Source: Sphagnum compactum
Taxonomy: Eukaryota; Bryophyta; Sphagnopsida; Sphagnales
Direction: 5' to 3'
DNA length: 64,000 nucleotides
Assembly (NCBI GenBank): GCA_965153455.1
Contig: OZ234501.1
Location: forward strand, 9,114,001 to 9,178,000
In this document: positions 36,038 to 48,162 of the stretch, piece after piece
Layout of the letters: each line of letters begins with the position of its first letter
How positions within the stretch are numbered: the first letter of the stretch is position 1
Notes under the pieces: generated by a model
The model's input: the letters and a program-made list of their open reading frames with translations, nothing else
Told to the model about the DNA's origin: nothing
Databases searched by the model: none
Position numbers and translations under genes: made by a program

Positions 36038-36069
<32 letters not shown>
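35979..36069 (+). promoter_or_regulatory. MED6 5' region: telo-box and (AG)n tract
   Basis: TTTAGGGTTAGGGTT at 35979-35993 contains telo-box motifs, which are common in promoters of plant housekeeping genes. At 36041-36069 is a run of about fourteen AG units, 31 bp before the MED6 ATG, probably in the 5' UTR; GAGA-type tracts are frequent there in plants. I do not see a clear TATA box. Confidence 0.6.
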
Positions 36070-36073
<4 letters not shown>

Positions 36074-36100
36074 GCAAGAGATCTCGTTAAGGGAGAGGAG

Positions 36101-38054
36101 ATGGCGACGATGGGGCAACAGCTACTAGTGCCTGCGGAGACAGGGCCTCCGGGCACTGAGATGACCAGCATCAGTTTCCGAGACCAACTCTGGCTTAGTG
36201 CATATCCACTGGACCGCAACCTTGTTTTCGATTACTTCGCATTATCGCCTTTCTACGACCGCTCATGCACTAACGAGCGACTGAGGATGGAATCGATCCA
36301 CGCCCTCGACATGGCCCATCTCTCGTGAGTTTTTCTCCGTACCTTTTGCACCAAGTGTCTGAAGTTTCAGGGTCTCTTCCTGAAGGATAGTTGAAACTCC
36401 AGTTTTGCTTTTCACTCTGTGAGGTGTCGTTTTGTGGAACTGAGTACGAGATTAGGTTTTCTGTAAGATGATCGGACTCTTATGCCAGAGATTGGATAAG
36501 GTTTTACGGTTTTAGGGTTTGATCTGAACCCATTGTATCTATGATCTGCAAGAATTCTTTGAGAATTTGTGTGACGTTTTTCGGCAGGTATAGAAAACAG
36601 GTCACCAAATGTGGTGCTCTTGGCTCTTTTGCAAGACTGACTGAATTGTTGGTTGGTCAGAAGAAAAATAACTGTTCATGGAACTAAGTCTGTAAGCCTA
36701 GTAGGCAAGAACTATGCAACTCCATCTGGCTGACAGGTCTGTCTGATAGAGTTTAGTGAGTCACTACTCCATGCAAGAATTTGCAGAGAATCATGGTTGA
36801 GTTTGTTCTATTGATAAGATTGAGCTCTTTGATTGCTATGACAGAATGTGTTCAGTAACTTCTGTTGAAACAAACGATTTTCCTTTCAAGATACTGCATT
36901 GAATTATTCAGCATGGGAATGGATTGCAGAAAGAGAACAGGGATTGAGTACATACTGCAGGAGGCTCAAGAGCCAAACCTTTTTGTGATAAGAAAGCAGA
37001 AGCGGGAGGGGCCTGAAAAGGTGACAGCACTTGCAGCCTATTATGTGCTTGATGGCTCCATATACCAGGCTCCTCAACTCTACACTGTCATTGGCTCCCG
37101 TGTTGTAGGTCTTCCTTCCATTTCTCCATCTTCTTAGATTGCTTCTGGATTTGTAACCCATATTTATCTTAGTCTGCAGTCAGTGAATAGAAGGAAAAGA
37201 GGGCCGGACTGATTTGTTGGCTTCGAAATAGGTTATAACTAGCTCTTTTGTTGATGGCAAATGTCCTGAAGCCCTAAATCAAGCATGTCGTGTTGTAGGT
37301 ACGATCTCTGTACCATATATCCAATGCATTTTTGCAAGTGGCCACAAAGCTTGAGAAGATTGGCTATGGTGAGCCCTCTTTTGCTTGTCCTCATTCAATG
37401 TCTGCTTTATCTACAGACAATGTCTACTTCAGAAGTAGGGTGCAATTATTTGTTCATTTGTTCTACTACTCTCTGTAAGAGATATTGGACTGGTACAATG
37501 TTACATTCAAACAGCTGTAGGTGGCTATTTGTTTATTATCTGTGAAGTTTTCCATTGAGTTAGAGATTTGTGCATTTGTAGATACAGAGATCTCAAATGG
37601 AAAGACAGGAGGCAAGGCTGCAGTTCAATCTGTTGTAAAGAAACCAACTGACAAAGTTGTGGATGTTAAAGAAGCAATGCGAATAGACTCAATTCTAGCT
37701 GGTGTGCTGCGGAAGGTAAGTTTGATGGCCCTCGAACACCCCAAATCATTATGTGGATCATTCTTCTTCAAGGAGCTTGCTCAAGAGAGAGAGTTTTCTC
37801 AAGAACTCAAATTTCAAACAATATAGGTGCTGACATAGGGATGGGGTTGATGTGGTTTGCAGTTGCCACCAGCTCCTGCTCCTCCTGCACTACCCATTGT
37901 GGTTCCAAGTGTAGTTCCAGGGATGGAGGCAAGCCAAGCACCTGTGACAACAGCTTCAAAAGATGGAGGTGTGGAACAAGCACTGCCCGGAGGCAACAAG
38001 CAATCTACAACTGTGGAGCCAAATGCAAAGAGACCGAAGATTGAAAGGCTGTGA
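36101..38054 (+). CDS. MED6: Mediator complex subunit 6 (MED6), 5 exons
   Basis: The head-module subunit of Mediator, which bridges transcription factors and RNA polymerase II in the nucleus. Exons 36101-36324, 36930-37104, 37299-37368, 37582-37715 and 37863-38054 join in phase to 265 codons (264 residues), about the size of plant MED6. All introns are GT-AG (donors GTGAGT, GTAGGT, GTGAGC, GTAAGT). Residues 26-53 carry [15 protein letters not shown] and [13 protein letters not shown], the MED6 signature; exon 2 has [18 protein letters not shown] and [14 protein letters not shown]; exon 3 has [20 protein letters not shown]. The C-terminus is proline-rich and ends [11 protein letters not shown] at 36101 opens MATMGQ and has a purine-rich context. 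The third and fourth splice sites are inferred from frame and motif continuity. The gene is intact and is the clearest host gene in the window. Confidence 0.95.
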
Positions 38055-39099
38055 GCTTTTTCTGGCATTGTCTATAGAGCCACATTGTTTGGACCACAAT
38101 TCATAGTCTGCTTTTAGTTCTCCAGAGCATCTGCAACCCCTGACTCTGGCATTTACACAGATTAGGTTGACAGAAGTGGCAATCAGATACCATCGAAACA
38201 AAACCTCCTTCCTTTCAAGAGGCTGAGACAATTGTGAGGTGATCTGTTGTCTCCCAAGTGGAGATAGCTTTGACCTGTACAGACTGGTACTATCTGCTTT
38301 GTTCAAGGATAAGCAAATCATAAAATGGATGAAAGAGAAAGAATCGAAAGAAGAACATGGGAGGGATACCAAACCAAACTTGGCGCTAGTGGTTTTGGAA
38401 CTAACAAACTTCAGATGAAATAGATTAGGAGGGAGTGACTCTAGGAGGATGTTCTTCCAGCTGAGACTGCCTGAATCAGGGAGTTCATTGTGTCCAGTCT
38501 GTGTGGTTCAGCACTCCATTTTTGTGCCTCCCATTTCTCGGTCTGTGGGAATTAACAACACTGTCAGGATGGTAAAAAACTAAAGAGACCTATGGAAGTT
38601 TGAACTAACCTTGAATGGTGAGTTTGCACTTGATGAAACCTACTATCTTGTGAAATATTGAGCAGATTCCATGAAATTGCTGTGGGATATGAATATATAA
38701 CATAATTGGATGAAATGAAAAAATGAAAAAAGTGTTATAATATAGTATTTTGGCAATTTTTGTGTGATGATAGCAGAAGGAAAGAGCTGTATGTTGCACA
38801 TGCCTTTATTAGGGGATTAAGGATTTCAAAGATCCACATCTTTGACAACATCTATGGAGAAAGACACAGAAGAATTATTTGTTCATAGACATGTCTACCA
38901 TCTTCAAGTGCTCTTAAAGCAACACATCACATGCATTAAGTAGCTTCACAAAGTGAATGCTGCAGGACTCATTTCAGATGTCTTGTGGTTAGTTGGAACA
39001 GCTACATTGCCTTCTCTGGTTGCATGTCCTTTGCATATGTGTAAGCTTCCTATTCCATGTGAAAATGTGCAATGCACCATGCCTGGTGCCATTGCAGCC

Positions 39100-39820
39100 A
39101 TATCTGCTACCACCCATGGTGGGTTTCATTGCCCCCCAAGCCAGACTACTTCCTGGGTCTGCTTATGTTTGAGATCCAGGTACCCTTCATTTGACTACAA
39201 CCAAAATTTCAGATCAAGCTAAGCAGCCATACAATCTCCAAATCTCCAGCATAAATGCTATCAGCAGAATAGACATTGCAGGATTAGGGGTTAGGGTTTA
39301 GTATTGCATGACTCACACCCTCCATCAGTGGGAGAATTTTGTTACAACATACTGCATTTGATTACTTCTCCCAGCATACTACCACTATCCTGTGAGTGCA
39401 AAAAATCTGAAAAGAGTTCTGCAACAGCTTAGACTATGGCAGGATAGCAACCAACCATGAGAGACCAACAAGATTGACACCAAACAAGAGCTATGGCTCC
39501 ATTGACATGTTAACACCAATAGGACTGATGTTGAAGTACTTCTCGGATCTTTAATCCCACCATTGCAAAGGATCCAAAATGAACTCCTGCCACAATTTCT
39601 CTCTCTGACCTCCAGGTATGGCAAAGAAACTTCTTTTCAGAACATGTACTTTGATCACATAGAAGCCACAAGGCATTGCAGCTTGCACAGATTGTGTCCA
39701 ATCTTTCAATTTGACTGTGAAGATATCACTATTGGCCTTGGCACATGCACAGACAGCCAAAGCCTCCCCTGAAGCCCCCACTTTGCCCCCAAAGAGTAGG
39801 TAGGGGCAAACACAGCACAT
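39100..39820 (-). pseudogene. OSB-like organellar ssDNA-binding protein remnant
   Basis: Minus-strand coding sequence from about 39820 reads GGKVGASGEALAVCACAKAN then DIFTVKLKDWTQSVQ, like the second half of an SSB OB-fold, followed by LWQEFILDPLQWWD. After a possible intron, 39180-39128 reads LDLKHKQTQEVVWLGG and then NPPWV. The WWD...DLKHK...W layout recalls the C-terminal PDF motif of plant OSB proteins, which bind single-stranded DNA in mitochondria or plastids. TAA at 39551 follows WWD where the family has a residue, and TGA at 39126 breaks the tail, so it appears dead. The N-terminal half is missing. It lies 3' of MED6 on the opposite strand. The family call is from memory of the motif. 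Confidence 0.52.
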
Positions 39821-39849
39821 CTTTTAGTAGGCACATGAGTCAGCTTTGG

Positions 39850-41424
39850 CTGCTACCAAGTTAGGGCAAGCGGTATAAAGTGGATTTTTATTTTTAGCCT
39901 ATTAGGAGATTTATTCATTTTACCCAATACTCATTTCAATTTGAAAATGTTTTTTTGGGTTCTTGGTATTTTATCTCTCTAATTTGTGAGTATAGCTATA
40001 ACTTTATCTGACTTTTAAAACATAAATAATAATAACAATAGCTTGAATTTTGGATCAGATGTTTTTAATGAAGTTCTTTCTAACTCATGCAATTTGCAAA
40101 ATTGAGATTTTTTTTTTTTGGGGTAGCTTGAAACTTAGATCACATGTGCTTAGGGAAGTTTTTAACTCGTACAATTCTGTTTGAAGCAAGATGGCAAGAA
40201 ATCACGAATAACTTAAACCCTCTTTCAACATGAGGCTATACCATTTTCTGATTTTCTTGCATGGCCTTCATATTTGAATCACATTTGCATGATGAACTTC
40301 CCAACTCATACAATTGTGCAAAGCCAAAAAGGAAGAAAAAATCTAAAAATTGATTAGAAAAACCCAATTCTTAATGCATACCTTTGTATTAACATACATT
40401 TTCAAAAAATCATAAATCAAGAAATCATTCTAAAAGAACCTTAATCCATACAGATAATGTTTTTTCTTTCAATTTGGTAATGTTTCTCGAGGGACAATCA
40501 TCCATAAAGAATCCTAGCCAAATTTGGCTATACTCAAAACATGGAAATAGAAAAATTGCGATTGTGCTGAACATTTTGTATAATTCCAATTCCAAAAAAA
40601 AGAACAAAAAAACAAAAAAAAATTGGAATGGAATATTTCATTTAAAAATATTTTTCACAAAATGGAAAACTTTTGCCACCAAAAGAAACCACTACATGCA
40701 TAAATATTTTTTAAAAAAAGAAAAAATAATCTAAGGATGAATGAAAAAAAAACATATGTTCAAAGAATGCTAATGGTGCTTCTAGTGTTGCCCAAGATAA
40801 TGAGTATTTGAACTCTAAAGACTATAATATTGTCCTTATAAAATTGGTAAATGTTTTCTACTAAGATAAAATTCTTGTAAAAAATCTCCTTTCACCCGTA
40901 ATATCATTTTTTTTACTTGGTGTGGCTACAATAGTCGCAACCATGGAGTCTTACCCAAGGCTTCAAGAATGGGCAAACAGGAAGGTTGTTGTTAAAGCCT
41001 TTCATTTGCCCCTCAAAGCAATGCATGTGCGTAGGCTATATAAGTAGGTCAAGATTTGTTGAAAAATAAACACATGTATTGTGCAAAGGTGACACTATAT
41101 TTGCAGAAGAAAAAGCTCTTATAATTGTCGTGATTGGTGAATGTTGCCTTTTGTTTCTATTCAATGCACTTTTGAAAGATGTGTAGCATATTGCAAAAGT
41201 TGATGGGTGAAATCAAATTACATGAACCTTGGCCATTGCCATCCCAATGGTAGGATTAGAGGAGCACAAAACCTCATAATGAAGCCATAGCATAGTGGTT
41301 ATGACTCTATATCAACCTTTGGCAACATGTGTTCCTTTGTCCCAATTAACTAAAACTTTCAAAATTTCTTTTCATATTGATCTCTTTTGCAATAAACATG
41401 CATGTCATTGACAAACTTTTACAA
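39850..41424. other. AT-rich gene-free stretch
   Basis: No frame of note apart from low-complexity Lys/Asn-rich ones (40474-40734). A tRNA-like A box (tagcatagtgg, about 41288) is followed by a poor B box, so I do not call a SINE here. Confidence 0.45.
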
Positions 41425-41430
41425 AGTGTT

Positions 41431-41910
41431 TCAGACCTTCTACCACTACAAAGTTAACTACTTTAACTATTTTTTTTCATATTCGGGTTGTGACAATCTC
41501 TAAGTTAACTATTTTTTTTCATCCTCGGGTTGTGACAACCTTTAAGTTAACTATTTTTTTTCATCCTCGGGTTGTGACAACCTCTAAGTTAACTATTTTT
41601 TTTCATCCTCGGGTTGTGATAACCTCTAAGTTAACTATTTTTTTTCATTTTTTTTCATCCTCGGGTTGTGACAACCTCTAAGTTAACTATTTTTTTTCAT
41701 CCTCGGGTTGTGACAACCTCTAAGTTAACTTTTTTTTTTCATCCTCGGGTTGTGACAATCTCTAAGTTAACTATTTTTTTTCATCCTCGGGTTGTGACAA
41801 CCTCTAAGTTAACTATTTTTTTTCTTCCTTGGATTTCATTCCTCGGGTCACCACTTAGTGTAGTTAGTGACGTTTTAATGCCAAAATTTTTTTAGTGGTA
41901 GAAGGTCTGA
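41431..41910. mobile_element. 480-bp TIR element (MITE-like) filled with minisatellite
   Basis: TCAGACCTTCTACCACT at 41431-41447 is repeated as a perfect inverted copy at 41894-41910, and both are flanked outside by AGTGTT (41425-41430 and 41911-41916), which would be a 6-bp target duplication. The interior is almost all a 42-bp tandem repeat. No transposase is present. The TIR does not match a superfamily that I can name. Confidence 0.65.
41461..41860. repeat. 42-bp minisatellite, about 8 copies
   Basis: The unit contains CTAAGTTAACTATTTTTTTT, then CATCCTCGGGTTGTGACAAC. CGGGTTGTGA occurs at about 41484, 41525, 41568, 41609, 41661, 41704, 41745 and 41787; one unit has an extra 10-bp duplication. 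Each unit holds two palindromes, GTTAAC and GTTGTGACAAC. Because 42 is a multiple of 3, the plus frames 41490-41681 and 41668-41895 stay open with a repeating 14-residue unit; this is an artefact of the period, not a gene. Confidence 0.88.
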
Positions 41911-41929
41911 AGTGTTTTTTGTCCAAGTG

Positions 41930-42430
41930 ACATGAACAAGCCCATTTCCATTCACTTGTTCTACGACCCTCAACATGAAAATATATTCTACCTCATCTAA
42001 CTCACATTGAATCAAACTTGAGAAATCACTTCAAGTCATTGTTGCGACCTTTCAAGATCAACATTCATCCTTATTGCTTCCAATCTAATGTTTAACCAAT
42101 CACACAAGACTTTCATCCATGCACTTCAAATGTTGGAATGTCATTTTGGCATCTTTTGGTGCATGGCTCGTACTCCTAATATGATCACTTTCATAATCTT
42201 TTTGTTGAACGCCTTGGTTGTCAGCAAATTTAACCACTCATCAACCGAGCTTTGGAATGCAATGCTTTTCTTAATCTCACATACCTTGCCTTTTAGTATC
42301 TCTTGCTCCTTTTACAACTCGTCGACCTTGACATGTTGCCCTTCTCTGTCAACTTGTATAACAACCAAATTGTGTTTCATGTTTCATGTGGGTCAAGAAG
42401 AAACTGAAAATTGATGAGGGGTGTAATAGG
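41930..42430 (-). pseudogene. Decayed coding region, coiled-coil-like, unknown family
   Basis: Read on the minus strand, this segment gives a charged sequence (EILKGKVCEIKKSIAFQSS, DEWLNLLTTKAFNKKIMKV, LCDWLNIRLEAIRMNVDLER) with several stops. The composition looks more like decayed protein than random AT-rich DNA. No family identified. Confidence 0.35.
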
Positions 42431-42439
42431 TACATATTG

Positions 42440-43700
42440 AAACTTGTATAAATTTGTATTAAATAAGCTCTATAACAAACATTTTATTTTTAAAAAAATT
42501 AGTAGCTTCATAATCCTAGGCAAGGATGACTCTTGGAATGGAACTTAGAATCAAAATTCAATACCTACACAACTACCATTTCATTTTGCACATATATAAG
42601 CAAAACACATCAATTAAAACATGTTAAAACAAAATTATCTTCACACAAAACATTAGTAACATGTCATAATGTATGTACATATTAATTTAGACCATCCACC
42701 AATGACTAACCTTGATGGTATATTCCTAGTTAAATGTTTTTGGGAATTTTGTGCATTGGAATGCAATACACACAATTTCTTCTTAAACTATCAACTCCTT
42801 CAATCTATTTGATTGTGCACATTTGAAAATGTCATACTATAATACCTTGGTAACATCGATGTTAATAATATTATTTGGGCTTTGTGTTGCTTCGCATTAC
42901 TAATGATGATCAATTCACATAAGGTCAAAAAATTTAAGTTACTTAAATAAATTATTTAAAAAATAATTAGTTATCAAACATTGGTAATCCATGGTCATAT
43001 AGATTGTTCATGAAATCATTTCCACTTCCATTCTAAAAGATGATAGTTCATTTTCATCTATTAAAACATTAACATTTCCTATGATGTTTATTTTGGCGAC
43101 CTTCATTGCCACAAAAACAAATTTTTTGGGCCTTTACAACATCCCCAATGTATTTCTTACCATGTTTCCCAGTGTCCCAAGTTTGAAAAAAATATAAAAT
43201 ATAAAATGTTTTCAACCTTAGTGTTCAGAATGTCCTTTATGTATTTCTTGGTGTCTTTTGACATTGTATTTCACACCCTCAACCTTCAACATCTTGGTGT
43301 TCCCTATTGTGCAAAAAGAAAAATCTCATGTCAAACCTTACACTTCAATTCAGAGAACAAAATGATACAAAGATTACATGTAGATTACCACCTACTACAT
43401 ATGAGGTGCTACAATCAGAGTCTATAAGGTCTGATGTTACTTGAACATTTTGCAAAACAAAAACGTTGCGTTTAGACATATTAAATCCATCTTTCAATCT
43501 CTTGTCAACTCTCAACCTTTTGCACAATTGTTCACAAAAAGTGGGTTCACATCACAACACAAACACAATCTAGCATTCCAAACACCAAAAACTTCAAAAC
43601 GTGCAACCATTGACTGTGACCATTTGAGATTCATGGCAGTTTCGTAAGCTTGTGTGAGAATCCTGATGACATGCTTAGGAGATTTGTATACTGCAGGGAG
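42440..43700. other. AT-rich stretch without a clear gene
   Basis: Only short frames (43206-43427, 43441-43647 plus; 43345-43527, 43512-43733 minus) without motifs. The part after about 43700 is likely 3' UTR of the minus-strand gene that ends at 43920. Confidence 0.4.
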
Positions 43701-43919
43701 GGTACATACTGGGCTAGACAAGGTTTGATGCAAAACTGACCTTCTTTAAGAGGTGCTTTATTGATGTATGGTGCTTGTCTGCAACAATCAAGCTAGGGGA
43801 ACACAGGAAGCAGCAACCCAAGGCTAGTCTGCATGAGCCATGAATCTGTAATGTGTTTCAGTGACTCCTGTTGCTGATGTGTAAAAGTACAGCAGTTGGC
43901 ATTGTGCATAGATCAAGAG

Positions 43920-46900
43920 CTAGTCATCTCCACTCATAGCAACTTGTAAGTTTTCCAAGAAGACTTTTGGCTCTTTTTCTGTGGCTTGTTGACCCTGGAG
44001 AACTTCATGTTTGATGTACACTGCATCAGCTCCTGCGGCTTTCATTGTTCTGGCCTCTTCAATGGAGTAGACACCCTAGAACACCCGCAGACCACCCCCA
44101 AAAAACAAAATGTAGGGTTTAGAGTGGAGAGTGGAGGAGAAAACAGTGTGCACTAAGAAGGATTCTGATTTGAAACCGACAGGTTCTTCATCTATCATAC
44201 TAGGCAGACAGAAGCAGTATAACGTATCACAAATTGATAGTGAAAATTTTCATATCACTTGCAATAGCGGAAATTGGATGGCTTAAATCCCATACCCTGC
44301 CGCACATTAAAGGATCCATCCGCCCACTCATGGACTGTCACACATATTTCAAGCCTTTTATTGCCATGAACATAAAGTAAATTTTTCAGCATGTGCCCTG
44401 CACAATTACTATTTCAGGTTCCGCCTATCACATACCACCACAGATGAAGCTCCAAATGGAATTTCGCCAATAAGTGACTTGGATATGTCTTGCCTTATTC
44501 CTGGTGAAGATAGCTGCAAGGAACACAAATGCATTGCATTTTATGTTGAGCTGCATTCCATGAAGGTCCCATCTTTCAGCACAAGAACTGGGGTGAGTCA
44601 TTCCCTTGTCTTGCAATGTTGCAATAGGATGCCCAGATTCAAAAGCTTGAGATATCTGTGCAATTCTTTAAACAAGATTTCTAGGAGTTCTAATACTTGA
44701 ATCAGATGATATGTAGATATTCTTAACAAACATCAACACACAAAACAGAGCTAGAAACAAGAAAATTGCTGCAATACAAACATTACTTTCCAAACAACTT
44801 GAGAATAAAGTGCTACTTGTTGGCATTTAACATACTGCAAGGCCAACTGAAAGGTTGAAGCCATAGATTGGAAGCCCCAGGGGGGCCAACTCTTGCAGCT
44901 CCTTCATGTTCACAACCTGTGATCCATGGCATACCCAAAATTGCAAGATCATGTAAGAGCACACTGTTAACCATAGGACTTAGAAAACATAATGGGTGGC
45001 ACAGAATAAACAATGGTCAGAGGGTTTGAGGTCGAAGTAAGGAGAGCTGCTGAACCATGTTGTGTGCATCCTATATGTGCATCCAAATAAACAGAAAATA
45101 CCAAAAAGTTCAAATTGACTGCAAGTAGCTTTAACTCAATTGACAATAACGTAATAAGAATTTATTTATTTTCAGAAAAATTCCCCAAACAGCTAAAAGA
45201 AAAAGAATCACAGAACATGTTAAATATTTTACTAAATCCATAATAAGAGTCTCTTTTTTGAAAGCCAAGTCAATTCAAGTCAAGCACACACTGATTACTT
45301 AGCTAATCAATATTGCTATGCCCTTCTGCAAACACTCAGAGACCAACTGCTGGCTGAGCAAATAGCCTTTTCCATATAAAATCAACACCTCATTCTTGGA
45401 CAAGACAACCATAGTTTTGTATCAGCAGAACAACACAGGTGCAAAACCAACAAACCTCAACAATGGCATCCAGTCCCAGTGAAATTGCAAAGTTCAAGAT
45501 GGCTGGTGTGCCTGCACAGAGAGATAGAATTTTTGAGGCAATATAAACCATTCTGCTCTGTCATTGATGCATAGTGTTGTTCCAAACCAAATTTACACAA
45601 ACTTAGCTCATGCTTCAGACTTTGGCTGTTACCACTTGATATGATCCTCGTTGACATCACATGGGTTGTACTGGATAGACATAATTGTCACCTTTGCTAA
45701 GCACACTATATACTGCTGTAATGGCACTAGCACCTGCCTCACATGTCTCAGCTATCTGCAACCCACACAAAAACCAAATGAAAATTTTGATACCAGTTAG
45801 CAACCCCTTTACCACCCCGTGTACAAACAATGTAAGCATCCATATGTGAGAGGATGCATTGCAACCATAATCATGATTCAAGAGCCTTTCTTCTAGCTCA
45901 AATGCTTTGCAAGAAGCCAGATCATAATTTGCATCTTGAGAAGACAGTGTAAGAGACAATCCAGAAACAGAATGTAGTAAAGCAAACTTTTGTGACATTT
46001 TCATATCATGTTATCACAAAGGTCTCTGCAACAGCATAGCATACCTGGAGCGGATGGAGTATCCAGTCCTTGCGAAGAACTGGCACATTCACAGCTGCAT
46101 GCAACACACTTCAACTTGTTACACTGAATCAACAGCATCAAGATTCTTCACAAATTCTTCTAAGATTGTTGAAATCCTTGAGACCGGAAGTTTGTGTTTG
46201 TTTGTTTTTTTTAATAATTATTATTATTTAGTGTAGCTAGTAGGACAGCAGTAATCCAAGAGTGAATTCTGAAAGAAACTGCTTCTGCACAGATTCTTGA
46301 AGATGATCCATTAGTGCCTACCAATGAAGCACTCCAAACAGAGAACGGATTTGAAACTCAAACACATGCTCAGAGAGACAGAGACAGAGAGACAGAGAGC
46401 TGAAGCTAATGAGCAGAACAACAACGCATGATTTTCTAAGGGCAAGGCTTTTCCTTGTGTGTAAAGCTGAAATGCAAATCCTTGTTTTGGAAGCTCCTTC
46501 CTCAGCATTGTGAGCCATGGACAGAGAAACAAACCTGTGCACACTGCAGTCAGGTCGGCCACACCATTTGGAGACTTCTCCTCGTCTGTGCAAATCGACA
46601 CAGCACTTGCTCCTGTATTCCACAGTCAAGGTCTCCAACAACAAAATTCACAATAAGATCAACAACAAGAAAAAAGCTTGAAGAATGTTGTTGTTGTTGC
46701 GTTAGAGATCAGGAGCTTGAGGACAGACAGAGAGAAGGGGACATTCTTGAGGAGAGAGGAAAAACTCTTTTACCCCAGGTCACGTAGTTGGCGCACCGTT
46801 GCGCAAGGCTTTCTGGTGATTCTGCAGGAGAGAGTCGAGCCGCCTCCACGATGATCGCGGTGCGGCCCTGGAGAACCTGTTGCGCAATCGTGTCCAGAAG

Positions 46901-47260
46901 ATTGTTCGGGGGCGACACAGCTCGCGTCGCTGACAACTTGGCTTCCAACTCCCCTGCCGGCATCGACCGCAGCTTCGACTCCAGAATCCGCTGCTTGTTT
47001 CTGATCATACTCCCTAGCCTGCTTTCCCCTTGCGTCTTCCCTTCTTCCCCTTCCGCTTCACAAACTATCCGACAGCAGCAGCGTCGTCTCATATCCAAGG
47101 TACCAGGACGCGACGACGACGACGACGACGCCGCATCGCAAAGACGCTGCTGCTGCCTCTTGTTGTAAGGTAGGCATCTTCTTGACGAGGAAGCGACAGT
47201 GCGAAAGAAAGCTCCCGACGTGCACCAAGTGAGAGGCTGCTGCGTGGCCGCCGCCACCAT
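43920..47260 (-). CDS. Chloroplast IGPS-like (TrpC-fold) protein, 8 exons
   Basis: Eight minus-strand exons: 47260-46774, 46612-46535, 46094-46045, 45755-45692, 45511-45456, 44916-44836, 44513-44436 and 44075-43920. All have GT-AG borders and join in phase to 350 codons (349 residues). Residues 1 to about 65 are Ser/Arg/Ala-rich with few acids, like a plastid transit peptide. The rest follows the indole-3-glycerol phosphate synthase barrel: TAIIVEAARLSPAE, GASAVSICTDEEK, VNVPVLRKDW, AGASAITAVYSVLS, LGLDAIVEV, IYGFNLSVGLA, ASSVVGVYSIEEA and AGADAVYIKHEVL. By position, E139, K197, E245 and N266 match catalytic residues. The second Lys of the ExKxxSP motif is Ala, the ES pair on strand 7 is missing, and the GES phosphate motif on strand 8 is absent. 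A true tryptophan-pathway synthase is therefore doubtful. ATG 47260 is chosen over an upstream GTG frame. Confidence 0.82.
47078..47135. repeat. GAC/GTC triplet repeat in exon 1 of IGPS-like gene
   Basis: About six GAC triplets on the plus strand (near 47113-47131) encode the Ser-rich run at residues 45-50 of the transit peptide on the minus strand. A length-variable site inside coding DNA. Confidence 0.65.
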
Positions 47261-47439
47261 AGTTGTGCGCGTACGAGAAGAGATGCTCAAGAATCTCCTC
47301 AATGCTGTCACAAAGCTTCACATCTGCTGCCTCCCCCAGCCAGTTGCAGAGCCGCGACATACACAAACGGCCCAACCTCGTCGAGCCTTATCCGCGCCAA
47401 AGCGCCGATAAAACGAGATGAAGAGATGCAGCCCCTGTG

Positions 47440-48160
47440 CAGCAGATCGAAGGAATTGTGACCTTTTCTGGCTCATCCAGAAACTAGCGGACACACATGC
47501 ACGAAGAGTTCGAAATCAGAAACAAGGAAGATCCAAGTAGGAGGACGAAACAAACAGGCGAACTTCTGGCAAGGATTCTTGTTTTGAAATCTCTGCAAAG
47601 ACACACACACTAAACAGATCCATTCATGCTCACTCTCGCGCACACTTCTTTTCTTTCTGAACAAGAATCTCATTCGAGCATTACTGTCGACTGGAAACTC
47701 ATCCAACGAATCCTGGAACGTTTTGTCATCTTTCCTAAGGTGAAGAATCAAGCTCCATTTTCTTCAGCAAATTGTATGACAATATAATGCAGCTCCATTT
47801 TGCACTGGTGGATATATTTCTTCAGGATGATGCATGCAGATCCATTTTTTCTTCAGACATGGCTAAGCTTCTTCATGGCTGATATGGATCCAGGTAGAGA
47901 TTGTGCCATGGGATGCTGTGAGACCCAGAATATTTGCTTACTCCATAGCTTTCTTCTTCACATTGAAGCAGGCTCTCTTTTCTGATCCACACTTACAGGC
48001 CTTAGACAATGGCAGGTTTCATGTCTGCCTCAGAGCTCTTTGAAGGTCAAGCTTCTACAACAATGTTAAGTGCAAATTATGGGTACTTTTGTGATCCAAG
48101 TTTCAAATGTGGTGTTCTTTAATCAAATCAATCTCAGTTTTCACAAAACTTTCAAAAGCT
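47440..48160. other. Upstream region of IGPS-like gene, no gene seen
   Basis: GC content drops away from the first exon. Short frames on both strands (47473-47751 minus; 47800-47985 plus) have no motif. The promoter of the minus-strand gene should lie just above 47300, but I cannot point to a TATA box. Confidence 0.4.
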
Positions 48161-48162
48161 AA

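Noticed and set aside
39288-39302. Telomere-like ttaggggttagggttta
   Set aside because: Only about two imperfect TTTAGGG units; too short to be an interstitial telomere array and not at a gene start.
41288-41325. Possible tRNA-type promoter (tagcatagtgg)
   Set aside because: The A box fits, but the expected B box does not, so no tRNA or SINE is called.
41490-41895. Two open frames with a 14-residue repeat
   Set aside because: The 42-bp period keeps the frame open by chance; no start context and no other protein feature.
46788-47168. 126-codon plus-strand frame
   Set aside because: It is the complement of exon 1 of the IGPS-like gene, which has a better gene model with eight in-phase exons.
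47058-47375. 105-codon minus-strand frame beginning MGRLCMSRL
   Set aside because: Alternative frame of the same exon; it does not lead into the IGPS-like barrel, while the frame from 47260 does.
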